The position numbers were made by a program, and so were the translations under genes. A model generated the notes under the pieces. It did not search any database. It was not told the DNA's origin and was given only the letters and a program-made list of their open reading frames with translations. This document shows, one piece after another, positions 18,114 through 26,471 of a stretch of DNA of 64,000 nucleotides; the first letter of the stretch is position 1; the number at the start of each line of letters is the position of its first letter. Origin of the DNA: Pseudomonas sp. Irchel 3E20 (lineage in GTDB: Bacteria; Pseudomonadota; Gammaproteobacteria; Pseudomonadales; Pseudomonadaceae); NCBI RefSeq assembly GCF_900187645.1, contig NZ_FYEE01000013.1, positions 62,001-126,000 on the forward strand. Reading direction: 5' to 3'.

Positions 18114-18646
18114 GGCTTGGCCTCATCGACCAGGGCCTGGTACTTGGCGGCCAGTTGCTCACGCCAGATCACTTCGTCGATCACCCCCACGAACTTGTCG
18201 CGGATGATGCCCTTGGCGTCGATGAAGAAGGTTTCCGGTGCGCCGTAGACGCCCAGGTTCAGGCCCAGGTTGCCGTCTTCGTCGCGGATGTCCAGTTGGT
18301 AGGGGTTGTGGAATTCCTTGAGCCACTTCAAGGCGTCGGCGTTGACGTCCTTGTAGTTGACGCCGTAGATCACCACGCCCTGTTCGGCCAGTTTGTTCAG
18401 CACCGGGTGCTCGACCCGGCAGGAAATGCACCAGGTCGCCCAGACGTTGACCAGCGCCGGCTTGCCCTTGAGGTCGGCCTCGGTCAATTGGCGGTCACCC
18501 TGCACGTTGGGCAGGTTGAACGCCGGGAACGGCTTGCCGATCATGGCCGAGGGCAGCTCGGCCGGGTTCAAGTACAGGCCGCGGTAGAGGAACACTGCCA
18601 CCACCAGGAACACTGCCAGGGGCAGCACCATCATCCAACGTCTCAT
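18110..18646 (-). CDS. ccmG: Thiol:disulfide interchange protein CcmG (DsbE)
   Basis: 178-residue membrane-anchored thioredoxin-like protein that passes electrons to CcmH or apocytochrome. The N-terminal anchor is MMVLPLAVFLVVAVFLYRGLY. The thioredoxin fold has WATWCISCRVEHP (Cys73, Cys76) and the cis-proline segment YGAPETFFIDAKG. The ATG at 18646 overlaps the ccmF stop as ATGA; the longer frame would lie wholly within ccmF. The fold also has the acidic insert GNLGLNLGVYGAPE typical of CcmG. Confidence 0.94.
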   Translation of the reverse strand: MRRWMMVLPLAVFLVVAVFLYRGLYLNPAELPSAMIGKPFPAFNLPNVQGDRQLTEADLKGKPALVNVWATWCISCRVEHPVLNKLAEQGVVIYGVNYKDVNADALKWLKEFHNPYQLDIRDEDGNLGLNLGVYGAPETFFIDAKGIIRDKFVGVIDEVIWREQLAAKYQALVDEAKP

Positions 18647-20631
18647 GCCGCCGCTCCCGTCATGCCCAGGGCTTCGCGCACCTGGCTTTTGACCTTGACC
18701 CGATAACGCCGGTCCAGCGCCGCCAATACACCGCCCAGGCCGGTGAGCAGGCCACCGAACCAGATCCAGCGCACGAATGGTTTGACGTGGACCCGCACGG
18801 CCCAAGCGCCCTCGCCCAGGGGTTCACCGAGGGCGACGTAGATGTCGCGAGTGAAGCCTGCGTCGATGCCGGCCTCGGTCATGACCGAGTTCTGCACGGT
18901 GTACAGGCGTTTTTCCGGGTGCAGCACGGCAATTTCCTTACCGTTGCGCACCACGCGTACGGTGCCTTTGTCGGAGGTGAAATTCGGCCCTTCGTAGTGC
19001 TTGGCGCCGTCGAAAATGAAGTGATAACCGGCCAGGTCCATGGACTCGCCCGGCTCCAGGCGCAGGTCGCGCTCGGCGCTGTTCTGGCTCGACAACACCA
19101 CGCCTAGGGCGCACACGGCGATGCCGATGTGGGCGATCTGCATGCCCCAGTAGCTGCGGGTCAGGCTCGGCAGGCCTTTGATAAGGCCTTTGTGGCGGGT
19201 CTTGTCGACAATATCGCGCACCCCGGCCAGCAGCACCCAGGCGGCGAGCATGAAGGTGGCCAGCACGGCCCAGTTGAAGTCGCCATAAGCCACGCCCGCC
19301 ACCACCGCCAGCGCGGCGCTGCCCAGCAGCACCGGGGCGAGCATGCGCAGCAACCACTTGAGCGGAGTGTCTTTCCAACGCACCAGCACACCCACGGCCA
19401 TGACCACCATCAGCAGGGCCATCAGCGGGATGAACAGCGCGTTGAAGTACGGCGGACCGACGGACATCTTGGCCCCGGTCAAAGCATCGAGCACCAGCGG
19501 GTACAGGGTGCCCAGCAGGATCATCGAAGCCGCCACCACGAGCACCAGGTTATTGCCCAGCAACAGCGTCTCGCGGGACCACAGGTTGAAGCCCACGTGG
19601 CTCTTGACCACGGGCGCGCGCAGGGCGAACAGGGTCAGCGAACCGCCGACCACAAACAGCAGGAACATCAGGATGAACACGCCCCGCTCCGGGTCGGAGG
19701 CAAAGGCATGCACCGAGGTCAGCACGCCGGAGCGCACCAGGAAGGTACCCAGCAGGCTCAGGGAGAACGCGGCGATGGCCAGCAACACGGTCCAGCTCTT
19801 GAACACACCACGTTTTTCGGTGACGGCCAGGGAATGGATCAGCGCCGTGCCCACCAGCCATGGCATGAAGGAGGCGTTTTCCACCGGGTCCCAGAACCAC
19901 CAGCCGCCCCAGCCGAGTTCGTAGTAGGCCCACCACGAACCCAGGGTGATGCCGACGCCGAGGAAAGCCCAGGCCACGATCGTCCACGGCCGCGACCAAC
20001 GGGCCCACGCCGCGTCCAGGCGCCCACCGAGCAAGGCGGCGATGGCGAAGGCGAAGGCCACGGAAAAGCCCACGTAGCCCATGTACAGCATCGGCGGGTG
20101 AACGATCAGGCCGATGTCCTGCAACAGTGGGTTGAGATCGCGGCCGTTGGCGGGGATCTGCGGCAGGATGCGCGCAAAGGGGTTGGAGGTGAGGATCAGG
20201 AAGCTGAGGAACCCGGTGCTAATCATCCCCATCACTGCCAGCACCCGAGCCAGCATCACCTGCGGCAACTGCCGGGAGAACACCGAGACCGCGAAAGTCC
20301 AGCCGCCGAGGATCAACGCCCACAGCAGCAGCGAGCCTTCGTGGGCGCCCCACACGGCGCTGAACTTGTAGTACCAGGGCAATGCGGTGTTGGAGTTACT
20401 GGCGACATACGCGACGGAAAAGTCGTCGGCCATGAAGGCATAGGTCAGGCAGCCAAACGAGAACGCCAGGAACGCGAACTGGCCCCACGCCGCCGGTTGG
20501 GCCAGGCCCATCCACATGCGGTCGCCGCGCCAGGCGCCGAGCAGCGGCACGATGGCCTGGACGATGGAAAAACACAGGGCCAGGATCATCGCCAAATGGC
20601 CCAGCTCAGGGATGTAGAGTGACGGGGTCAT
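18643..20631 (-). CDS. ccmF: Heme lyase subunit CcmF
   Basis: 662-residue polytopic protein, core of the CcmF-CcmH-CcmI heme ligase. The WWD periplasmic heme-handling domain is clear: WWAYYELGWGGWWFWDPVEN near residues 230-250. Conserved histidines for heme b are seen in VWGAHEGSLLLW and VHPPMLYMGYVG. The periplasmic C-terminal domain (about 530-630) and last helix are complete. The ATG at 20631 follows the ccmE stop by three bases. Length and motifs match the family. Confidence 0.96.
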   Translation of the reverse strand: MTPSLYIPELGHLAMILALCFSIVQAIVPLLGAWRGDRMWMGLAQPAAWGQFAFLAFSFGCLTYAFMADDFSVAYVASNSNTALPWYYKFSAVWGAHEGSLLLWALILGGWTFAVSVFSRQLPQVMLARVLAVMGMISTGFLSFLILTSNPFARILPQIPANGRDLNPLLQDIGLIVHPPMLYMGYVGFSVAFAFAIAALLGGRLDAAWARWSRPWTIVAWAFLGVGITLGSWWAYYELGWGGWWFWDPVENASFMPWLVGTALIHSLAVTEKRGVFKSWTVLLAIAAFSLSLLGTFLVRSGVLTSVHAFASDPERGVFILMFLLFVVGGSLTLFALRAPVVKSHVGFNLWSRETLLLGNNLVLVVAASMILLGTLYPLVLDALTGAKMSVGPPYFNALFIPLMALLMVVMAVGVLVRWKDTPLKWLLRMLAPVLLGSAALAVVAGVAYGDFNWAVLATFMLAAWVLLAGVRDIVDKTRHKGLIKGLPSLTRSYWGMQIAHIGIAVCALGVVLSSQNSAERDLRLEPGESMDLAGYHFIFDGAKHYEGPNFTSDKGTVRVVRNGKEIAVLHPEKRLYTVQNSVMTEAGIDAGFTRDIYVALGEPLGEGAWAVRVHVKPFVRWIWFGGLLTGLGGVLAALDRRYRVKVKSQVREALGMTGAAA

Positions 20632-20634
20632 GGG

Positions 20635-21093
20635 TTAACCCTCCTTCTTCGCGGGAGCCGGTGCCGACTGGCCGCTGTCGTTGAGGGCCTTGGTGACTTC
20701 CGGGGGCATGTACTTCTCGTCGTGCTTGGCCAGCACTTCGTCGGCCACCACCACGCCTTGGGCGTTGAGCTTGCCCAGGGCGACGATGCCCTGGCCTTCG
20801 CGGAACAGGTCGGGGAGGATGCCGCGGTAGGTGATGGTCACGGATTTATTGAAGTCGGTGACGACAAAGCGCACGTCCAGCGAGTCGCCGGAGCGTTGCA
20901 GCGAACCTTCCTGCACCATGCCGCCGGCGCGGATGCGGGTGTCCTGCGGCGCTTCGCCATTGGCGATCTGGGTCGGGGTGTAGAACAGGTTGATGTTCTG
21001 TTGCAGGGCGCTCAAGGCCAGGCCGACGGCAGCGCCAACGCCCACCAGGATTGCGAGGATTATCAACAGACGCTTTTTACGCAGCGGATTCAC
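20635..21093 (-). CDS. ccmE: Periplasmic heme chaperone CcmE
   Basis: 152-residue OB-fold heme chaperone anchored by one helix (about residues 9-30). The covalent heme histidine is His124 in LAKHDEKYMPPE, with Tyr128 as the known axial ligand position. It carries heme from the CcmABCD loading complex to CcmF. The start is GTG at 21093, overlapping the ccmD stop (GTGA). The C-terminal tail after KYMPPE is short and Ala/Pro/Lys-rich, as usual. Confidence 0.95.
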   Translation of the reverse strand: MNPLRKKRLLIILAILVGVGAAVGLALSALQQNINLFYTPTQIANGEAPQDTRIRAGGMVQEGSLQRSGDSLDVRFVVTDFNKSVTITYRGILPDLFREGQGIVALGKLNAQGVVVADEVLAKHDEKYMPPEVTKALNDSGQSAPAPAKKEG

Positions 21094-21266
21094 TTACCGT
21101 TCTCCCGGCGCAGACGACGCGCCTCTTGTTGCAGATAACGCTTGCGGGCCAGGATCGGCGCCGCGACGTTGAGAGCCAGCACGGCAAAACAGATGCCGTA
21201 GGCCGACCAGACATACAGGCCGTGATGGCCCATGGCGAGAAAATCAGCGAAGGATGCAAAGTTCAT
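21090..21266 (-). CDS. ccmD: Heme exporter subunit CcmD
   Basis: 58-residue single-pass protein, MNFASFADFLAMGHHGLYVW then one hydrophobic helix and a strongly basic tail (ARKRYLQQEARRLRRENGK). It fits CcmD, which releases holo-CcmE from the CcmABC complex. It is short and easily missed, but it starts at 21266 within the ccmC stop (ATGA overlap) and ends in the ccmE start, exactly where ccmD belongs. Confidence 0.93.
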   Translation of the reverse strand: MNFASFADFLAMGHHGLYVWSAYGICFAVLALNVAAPILARKRYLQQEARRLRRENGK

Positions 21267-22018
21267 CGCGCGCCCCCCAGGGTATCGAGCACATGGGCCT
21301 TGACCCAACTGGCGCGGGCTTCGCGCTTGAGCACTTCCAGGCGCATGCGCAGCAACAGCACGGCCCCGAAGAAGCAATAGAAACCCAGCACGGTCAACAG
21401 CAGCGGCGCCCACATTTCCACGGGCATGGCCGGTTTTTCGGTGAGGCTGAAGGTGGCGCCCTGGTGCAGGGTGTTCCACCACTCCACCGAGTACTTGATG
21501 ATCGGGATGTTGATGACCCCGACAATCGCCAGCACCGCGCAGGCCTTGGCCGCGCTGTCACGATTGCTGATGGCGTTGCCCAGGGCAATCAGACCGAAGT
21601 ACAGAAACAGCAGAATCAGCATGGACGTTAGTCGCGCATCCCACACCCACCACGAGCCCCAGGTCGGCTTGCCCCAGATGGCACCGGTGACCAGCGCCAC
21701 GGCGGTCATCCACGCGCCGATGGGCGCGGCGCTTTGCAGGGCCACGTCCGCCAGCTTCATCTTCCACACCAGGCCGACAATGCCGCACACGGCGAGCATC
21801 ACGTAGCAGGACTGGGCCAGCAAGGCGGCGGGCACATGGATGTAGATGATGCGAAAGCTGTTGCCCTGCTGGTAGTCCTGGGGCGCGAACGCCAGGCCCC
21901 AGACCGCACCAGCGCCAATCAGCAGCACCGCGGCCACGCTCAGCCAAGGCAGCATTTTGCCGCTGATGCCATAAAACCACTTGGGCGAGCCGAGCTTATG
22001 AAACCAAGTCCAGTTCAT
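21263..22018 (-). CDS. ccmC: Heme-handling protein CcmC
   Basis: 251-residue six-helix protein that attaches heme to CcmE. It carries the tryptophan-rich motif GSWWVWDARLTS near residues 125-137 and histidines in IIYIHVPAALLAQS and WNTLHQGATFSL, the two heme axial positions. The ATG at 22018 is preceded by GGAAAC; an in-frame ATG at 22033 would add five residues. It is separated from ccmB by a 77-base gap containing a perfect inverted repeat, the only sizeable gap in the operon. Confidence 0.95.
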   Translation of the reverse strand: MNWTWFHKLGSPKWFYGISGKMLPWLSVAAVLLIGAGAVWGLAFAPQDYQQGNSFRIIYIHVPAALLAQSCYVMLAVCGIVGLVWKMKLADVALQSAAPIGAWMTAVALVTGAIWGKPTWGSWWVWDARLTSMLILLFLYFGLIALGNAISNRDSAAKACAVLAIVGVINIPIIKYSVEWWNTLHQGATFSLTEKPAMPVEMWAPLLLTVLGFYCFFGAVLLLRMRLEVLKREARASWVKAHVLDTLGGAR

Positions 22019-22070
22019 TACTGTTTCCATCACGGGTGCTCTTCGTCAGAGCGAGGAGCCAGGGTCTTTA

Positions 22071-22089
22071 CTGGTCAAAAACTGACCAG
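22071..22089. repeat. Perfect inverted repeat between ccmB and ccmC
   Basis: CTGGTCA and TGACCAG separated by AAAAC, in the only real gap of the ccm operon, just after the ccmB stop. There is no T-run, so it is unlikely to be a simple terminator. It could be an mRNA stability element or a protein-binding site. Confidence 0.6.
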
Positions 22090-22095
22090 ACCTCA

Positions 22096-22764
22096 TTATT
22101 CGCCGACACTGATCTTCAGGCCAGCGGCTATTGCAAAGGGTGTCAGGGTTACCGCCAGGGCGGTCAGGCTGCCAAGCCACAGCAGGTAACCCGTGGCCGG
22201 CATGCCTTGCAACGCCGCCTGCAAGGCGCCGCTGCCCAGGATCAACACCGGGATGTACAACGGCAGGATCAACAGCGCCAGCAGCAAGCCGCCGCGCTTC
22301 AAACCCACCGTCAGCGCCGCCCCCACCGCGCCGAGCAGGCTCAGCACCGGGGTGCCCAGCAGCAACGACAACAACAGGACCGGCAGGCACGCGGTCGGTA
22401 AACCGAGCATCAAGGCCAGCAAGGGCGCGAGCAAAACCAGTGCCAACCCGGAAAACGCCCAGTGTGCCAGTACCTTGGCTAAAACCAGAAGAGGTAGGGG
22501 GTGCGACGAAAGGACCCACTGTTCAAGGGAACCATCCTCGAAATCACTGCGAAAAAGCCCGTCCAGCGAGAGCAGGACGGACAAAAGGGCCGCTACCCAG
22601 ACCAGCCCCGGAGACAAGGTTTGCAACAATTGAGTCTCGGGGCCGACCGCCAATGGGAACAGCGCCACCACAATGGCGAAAAACACCAGGGGGTTGGCCA
22701 GGTCCGCCGGGCGACGGAACAGCAACTGCGCTTCACGGGCCAACAACAGGCCAAAGACACTCAT
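22096..22764 (-). CDS. ccmB: Heme exporter membrane subunit CcmB
   Basis: 222-residue six-helix membrane protein, partner of the CcmA ATPase. The N-terminus MSVFGLLLAREAQLLFRRPADLANPLVFF and the block SLDGLFRSDFEDGSLEQWVLSS are diagnostic. The start ATG at 22764 overlaps the ccmA stop (ATGA). The same frame stays open upstream through ccmA, but that extension is arginine- and proline-rich and has no start signal, so it is a shadow. With CcmACD it forms the complex that frees heme-loaded CcmE. Confidence 0.95.
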   Translation of the reverse strand: MSVFGLLLAREAQLLFRRPADLANPLVFFAIVVALFPLAVGPETQLLQTLSPGLVWVAALLSVLLSLDGLFRSDFEDGSLEQWVLSSHPLPLLVLAKVLAHWAFSGLALVLLAPLLALMLGLPTACLPVLLLSLLLGTPVLSLLGAVGAALTVGLKRGGLLLALLILPLYIPVLILGSGALQAALQGMPATGYLLWLGSLTALAVTLTPFAIAAGLKISVGE

Positions 22765-23405
22765 GGCCGACCTCCCAGGTAAACGCCCAGGTCGAGGTCG
22801 CGGTAACCCCGGGGCATGCGGCTGAGCGTGTGGTGGGTGGTGAGGATAACCATGCCACCCTGCTCGCAATGGCCGGCCAGGTGTTCTTCGAGCTGGGCCA
22901 CGCCTTGCTTGTCGAGGGCGGTGAAGGGTTCGTCGAGAATCCACAACGGCGGGCCGTCCAGGTACAGCCGCGCCAGAGCCACGCGGCGCTTCTGCCCGGC
23001 GGACAGGGTGTGGCACGGCACATCCTCGAACCCACGCAGGCCCACCGCCGCCAACGCCTGCCAGATCGCCTCGCGGCCAACCGGTTGGTGCAGGGCACAG
23101 AGCCAACTGAGGTTTTCTTCGGCGCTGAGCAAGTCCTTGATGCCGGCGGCGTGGCCGATCCACAACAGGTTCTGCGCCAGTTCCGTGCGCTGGGCATTGA
23201 GGGGCTGGCCGTTGAGCAGGATCTGCCCGGCGGTAGGCTGCATCAACCCGGCCAGCAGGCGCAGCAGGCTGGTCTTGCCGCTGCCGTTGGGGCCGCTGAT
23301 CTGCAACATATCGCCGCTGGCCAGACGCAGTTCGAGCTGTTCGAACAACATCCGCAAGTCGCGCTCACAGGCGAGCGCTACGGCTTCAAGGAAAGGGCTG
23401 GTCAA
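22761..23405 (-). CDS. ccmA: Heme exporter ATPase CcmA
   Basis: 214-residue ABC ATPase. Walker A is GPNGSGKT (residues 38-45), the signature LSAGQKRRVALARLYL lies near residue 132, Walker B is LWILDEPFTALD and the switch histidine is in TTHH. ATP hydrolysis drives release of holo-CcmE. The only usable start in the frame is TTG at 23405, which gives the family N-terminus; AAGG lies 12 bases upstream. It is the first gene of ccmABCDEFGHI. The 194 bases upstream hold promoters for this operon and the divergent fliK-like gene; no clear site is seen. Confidence 0.92.
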   Translation of the reverse strand: MTSPFLEAVALACERDLRMLFEQLELRLASGDMLQISGPNGSGKTSLLRLLAGLMQPTAGQILLNGQPLNAQRTELAQNLLWIGHAAGIKDLLSAEENLSWLCALHQPVGREAIWQALAAVGLRGFEDVPCHTLSAGQKRRVALARLYLDGPPLWILDEPFTALDKQGVAQLEEHLAGHCEQGGMVILTTHHTLSRMPRGYRDLDLGVYLGGRP

Positions 23406-23599
23406 GAGATCACGGGCCTTTACGGTTCAAGTCGGCAGGGGAGCGGCCGTTAAAGTGCTACAGGATAAATGCAACGGCGGGCTGTTCTAGAGAGCTGCGT
23501 CAAAGTTTTGCGATGTTTTCGCCATGCCCTCCAAGACGGCCGGCATTATACATGCAGCGCCCTACACTAAAGAGGGCTATTTCCACAGGTTGCGACCCG

Positions 23600-25171
23600 A
23601 TGACAGGCGACATGAACATCCTCCCGCTGCCCGCACCCGCCCCGGCCACCCCCCGGCCGGCGCTGATAAGTGGCGAATTGCTCAAGCTGTTGCAGCCGCT
23701 CGAAGGGCTGATTGCCCCCGGGCAGACCGCCAAGGCCGAGGTGCTGTCCCTCAAGCCGACCGACCAGAACTTCCAGTTGCTGCTCAAGGTCACCCTCGAC
23801 GGCGGCCGCCAAACCACCGTACAAGCCACCAGCACCCAGCCGTTACCCCAAGGCACCCGCCTGGCGGTAAGCCAGCCGTCGGCGGGCAACCTGGCCATCA
23901 CCGTGCAACAGGTGCAAGCGGCCAACGTTGCCACCCTCACCCGCCTCGACACCGCCCAACTGCCGGTGGGCACCCTGCTGCAAGGCAAGGTGCTGACCAC
24001 CCAAGCACTGCCCCAGGCAGCGGGGCAACCGGCGGTGTTCCGCTCCATGGTCAGCCTGCTCAACAGTGCCCTGAGCGGCAGCACCCTGAGCATCGACAGC
24101 CCGCAGCCGCTACGCATCGGCAGCTTGCTCAGCGCACTGGTCCAGGGCAGCCAGACGCTGAGCTTCGTGCCCACCGCCGGGCGCCAGGAACAAATGGCCG
24201 TGGCCCAGCAGTTGCAAACCCAATTCAGCCGCCAGGCGTCCCTTGAAGGTGTGCTCACGGCACTGAAGAACCTGCCCGCCACCGCCACCGCTTCGGCCGA
24301 ACTGCGCAGCGCCGCGCAAACCCTGCTGGCCGGCCTGCCCGACATCCAGCAACTGAGCAGCCCCAAAGGCCTGGCCCTGGCCCTGGCCAACAGCGGCGTG
24401 TTCCTGGAAGCCAAGCTGCTGGGCGGGCAAACCCCGGGCCTGGCCCCCGACCTCAAGGCCAACCTGCTGCGCCTGATCGGCCAGGCCCTGCCGCAACTGC
24501 CGGCCAGCACCAATTTCAACGCGATCATTGCTGGCAACACCCTGGCCCTGGCCTTGCCGAGCATGATCCGCGGGGCCCTAGGCACCCTCGGCCAGGTCAG
24601 CGCCAAGCCCCAGCCCAGCGGCTTCCCGCTGCCGTCGCGGCTGCTCGGTGGCGGTGAAGGCGAGGAAGACCTGGAACAACTGCTGCGCCTGGCCGCCGCC
24701 GCCGTCTCGCGCCTGCAAAGCCATCAACTGGCCAGCCTGGAACAGAGCCGCACCCTTCCCGACGGCACCGTGCTCAGCACCTGGCAACTGGAAATCCCCA
24801 TGCGCACCTTGCAAGACATCGTGCCGCTACAGGTCAAGTTCCAGCGCGAAGACACCCCGGAAAAAGCCCCCGACGAGCACCGCCGCGAAGCCGAGCCCAA
24901 GCAACTGTTGTGGCGGGTGGACCTGGCTTTCGACATGGAGCCTCTAGGCCCGCTGCAAGTGCAGGCGCAGTTGAGCCAGGGCCGTTTGTCCAGCCAGTTG
25001 TGGGCCGAGCGGCCCTACACAGCGCAGCTGATTGAAAGCCACTTGGGCGGTTTGCGGGAGAAACTGCTGGCATCGGGGCTTAACGTCGGCGATCTGGATT
25101 GCCACCTCGGTGTGCCGCCCCAAGGCGCGCAAACCCGTCTCGAACAACGCTGGGTCGATGAAACCGCATGA
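23600..25171 (+). CDS. Second FliK-like hook-length/export-control protein
   Basis: 523-residue protein. The N-terminal two thirds are rich in Ala, Gln, Leu and Pro with low complexity. The C-terminal part (about residues 370-515) resembles the FliK C-terminal domain: TWQLEIPMRT, LLWRVDLAFDMEPLGPLQVQAQLSQGRLSSQLWAERP and a final LREKLLASGLNVGDLDCHLG. It is distinct from the canonical fliK at 45625-46968. The ATG at 23600 is chosen, with 23612 also possible (AGGCGAC upstream). The stop overlaps the next gene (ATGA), an FlhB C-terminal-domain protein, so the pair probably works together in type III export control. The secretion system served is not known from sequence. Confidence 0.8.
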   Translation: MTGDMNILPLPAPAPATPRPALISGELLKLLQPLEGLIAPGQTAKAEVLSLKPTDQNFQLLLKVTLDGGRQTTVQATSTQPLPQGTRLAVSQPSAGNLAITVQQVQAANVATLTRLDTAQLPVGTLLQGKVLTTQALPQAAGQPAVFRSMVSLLNSALSGSTLSIDSPQPLRIGSLLSALVQGSQTLSFVPTAGRQEQMAVAQQLQTQFSRQASLEGVLTALKNLPATATASAELRSAAQTLLAGLPDIQQLSSPKGLALALANSGVFLEAKLLGGQTPGLAPDLKANLLRLIGQALPQLPASTNFNAIIAGNTLALALPSMIRGALGTLGQVSAKPQPSGFPLPSRLLGGGEGEEDLEQLLRLAAAAVSRLQSHQLASLEQSRTLPDGTVLSTWQLEIPMRTLQDIVPLQVKFQREDTPEKAPDEHRREAEPKQLLWRVDLAFDMEPLGPLQVQAQLSQGRLSSQLWAERPYTAQLIESHLGGLREKLLASGLNVGDLDCHLGVPPQGAQTRLEQRWVDETA

Positions 25172-25497
25172 GCCATCCCACTGAACCGCGCCAGGCCATC
25201 GCCCTCAAGTACGACGGCCAGCAAGCCCCGACCCTGACCGCCAAGGGCGACGACGCCTTGGCCGAAGCCATCATCAAGCTCGCCCAAGACTGCAACGTGC
25301 CGATCTATGAAAACGCCGAATTGGTGAAATTGCTCGCCCGCATGGAGTTAGGCGACAGCATCCCGGAGGAGCTGTACCGCACCATCGCCGAGATCATCGC
25401 CTTCGCCTGGGCCCTCAAAGGCAAGTTCCCGGCCGGCTACGACCCCGACGCCCCGCCCGTGGAGCGGGACGTGACAGCCCGAGGCGAGGACTACTGA
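25168..25497 (+). CDS. Stand-alone FlhB C-terminal-domain protein
   Basis: 109-residue soluble protein of the EscU/YscU/FlhB cytoplasmic-domain family. It aligns by eye with the portion of FlhB after the NPTH cleavage site: IALKYDGQQAPTLTAKGDDALAEAIIKLAQD, then VPIYENAELVKLL and DSIPEELYRTIAEIIAFAW. The full FlhB at 40003-41139 has the matching ALKYDPEKGAAPMLLAKG and EIPAGLYLAVAQVLAYVY. There is no membrane part and no NPTH autocleavage motif. Its start overlaps the fliK-like stop. A role as an exchangeable FlhB-CC mimic is inferred. Confidence 0.85.
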   Translation: MSHPTEPRQAIALKYDGQQAPTLTAKGDDALAEAIIKLAQDCNVPIYENAELVKLLARMELGDSIPEELYRTIAEIIAFAWALKGKFPAGYDPDAPPVERDVTARGEDY

Positions 25498-25515
25498 CGC
25501 TTGCTACAGCAGGCA

Positions 25516-25908
25516 TCAGCTTTTGTGCAATTTGCTCATCAGCTCGGCCTCGGCCTGGGTCAAACCGCAGGACTGGGTGAGTTCATCGACGCTGGCGCCC
25601 ATGCCCACCAGGCGCGCGGCCTGGGCAAAAGACAGGCTGGACGGGTCGCGCTGCTCCAGTTGGGTCAGCTTGTCGGGCAGCGGTGCCACTACCGCCCGCA
25701 ACTCGTGCAGTGCCTCGCCCATGCGCACACTACCGTTCTGATAGTCGTCGACACGCTTGGCCAACTCCTTGATGCGCTGGTCGCGCAGCGCATCGCCCTG
25801 GGCCTGTTGCGCGGCGATGCCACGCTGGCTGCGGATGTACGCCACAAACATCGCCAGCGTGCCTGCCCAAAAGAGGAACAGGACAATCACAGCCACCTCA
25901 AGAATCAA
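25516..25908 (-). CDS. DUF2802 protein at the end of the chemotaxis operon
   Basis: 130-residue protein with one N-terminal membrane helix (about residues 1-22) followed by a coiled-coil-like segment (IAAQQAQGDALRDQRIKELAKRVDDYQ). The C-terminus (SFAQAARLVGMGASVDELTQSCGLTQAEAELMSKLH) looks like a small helix-turn-helix-type fold and defines DUF2802. Function is unknown. The start is TTG at 25908, immediately after the cheW stop, with GGAG upstream. It is conserved after cheW in pseudomonads, so a link to motility is inferred. Confidence 0.75.
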   Translation of the reverse strand: MILEVAVIVLFLFWAGTLAMFVAYIRSQRGIAAQQAQGDALRDQRIKELAKRVDDYQNGSVRMGEALHELRAVVAPLPDKLTQLEQRDPSSLSFAQAARLVGMGASVDELTQSCGLTQAEAELMSKLHKS

Positions 25909-26391
25909 TCAGATGTTCTCCAGTTCCGACCATTCTTCTTCGCTCATCATTTTGTCCAGCTCAACCAGGATCAGCAGTTCGTTGTTCTTGTTGCACACGC
26001 CCTGAATGAACTTGGCCGACTCTTCGTTACCGACATTGGGTGCGGTCTCGATTTCCGACTGCCGCAGGTAAACCACTTCAGCCACGCTATCGACCATGAT
26101 CCCGACCACTTGCTTGTCGGCTTCGATAATCACGATGCGCGTGTTGTCGCTGATCTCGGCGTTCATCAGGCCAAAGCGCTGGCGGGTGTCGATTACCGTG
26201 ACCACGTTACCGCGCAGGTTGATGATGCCCAGCACATAGCTGGGCGCGCCCGGCACCGGGGCGATCTCGGTGTAACGCAGCACTTCTTGCACGCGCATCA
26301 CGTTGATGCCGTACGTTTCGTTGTCCAGCTTGAAGGTCACCCATTGCAGGATCGGATCTTCGGAACTCTGTAGAGACGACGACTTATTCAT
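25909..26391 (-). CDS. cheW: Chemotaxis coupling protein CheW
   Basis: 160-residue CheW adaptor linking chemoreceptors to CheA. It is a single CheW domain from about residue 13: LQWVTFKLDNETYGINVMRVQEVLRYTEIAPVP, then YVLGIINLRGNVVTVIDTRQRFGL and the conserved IMVDSVAEVVYL. The N-terminal 12 residues are a short Ser-rich tail. A weak hairpin and T-run separate it from the upstream parP, so cheW may be partly uncoupled from that transcript. Confidence 0.95.
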   Translation of the reverse strand: MNKSSSLQSSEDPILQWVTFKLDNETYGINVMRVQEVLRYTEIAPVPGAPSYVLGIINLRGNVVTVIDTRQRFGLMNAEISDNTRIVIIEADKQVVGIMVDSVAEVVYLRQSEIETAPNVGNEESAKFIQGVCNKNNELLILVELDKMMSEEEWSELENI

Positions 26392-26405
26392 ACCCCTGAC
26401 CCCTT

Positions 26406-26424
26406 AAAAAACCGTTGGTAACGG
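26406..26424 (-). terminator. Possible terminator or attenuator between parP and cheW
   Basis: On the minus strand CCGTT-ACC-AACGG is followed directly by six T residues. The stem is only five base pairs, so read-through is likely. It lies in the 80-base parP-cheW gap, just before the cheW ribosome site. Confidence 0.45.
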
Positions 26425-26471
26425 TGTGTGTTCTGTGCGGCCGCACCGGGGCGCGGCCTATTGTTTGTCGG

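Noticed and set aside
22765..23163. N-terminal extension of ccmB into ccmA
   Set aside because: The frame is open, but the added residues are Arg/Pro-rich and CcmB families start at MSVFGLLLAREAQ, which has an ATGA coupled start.
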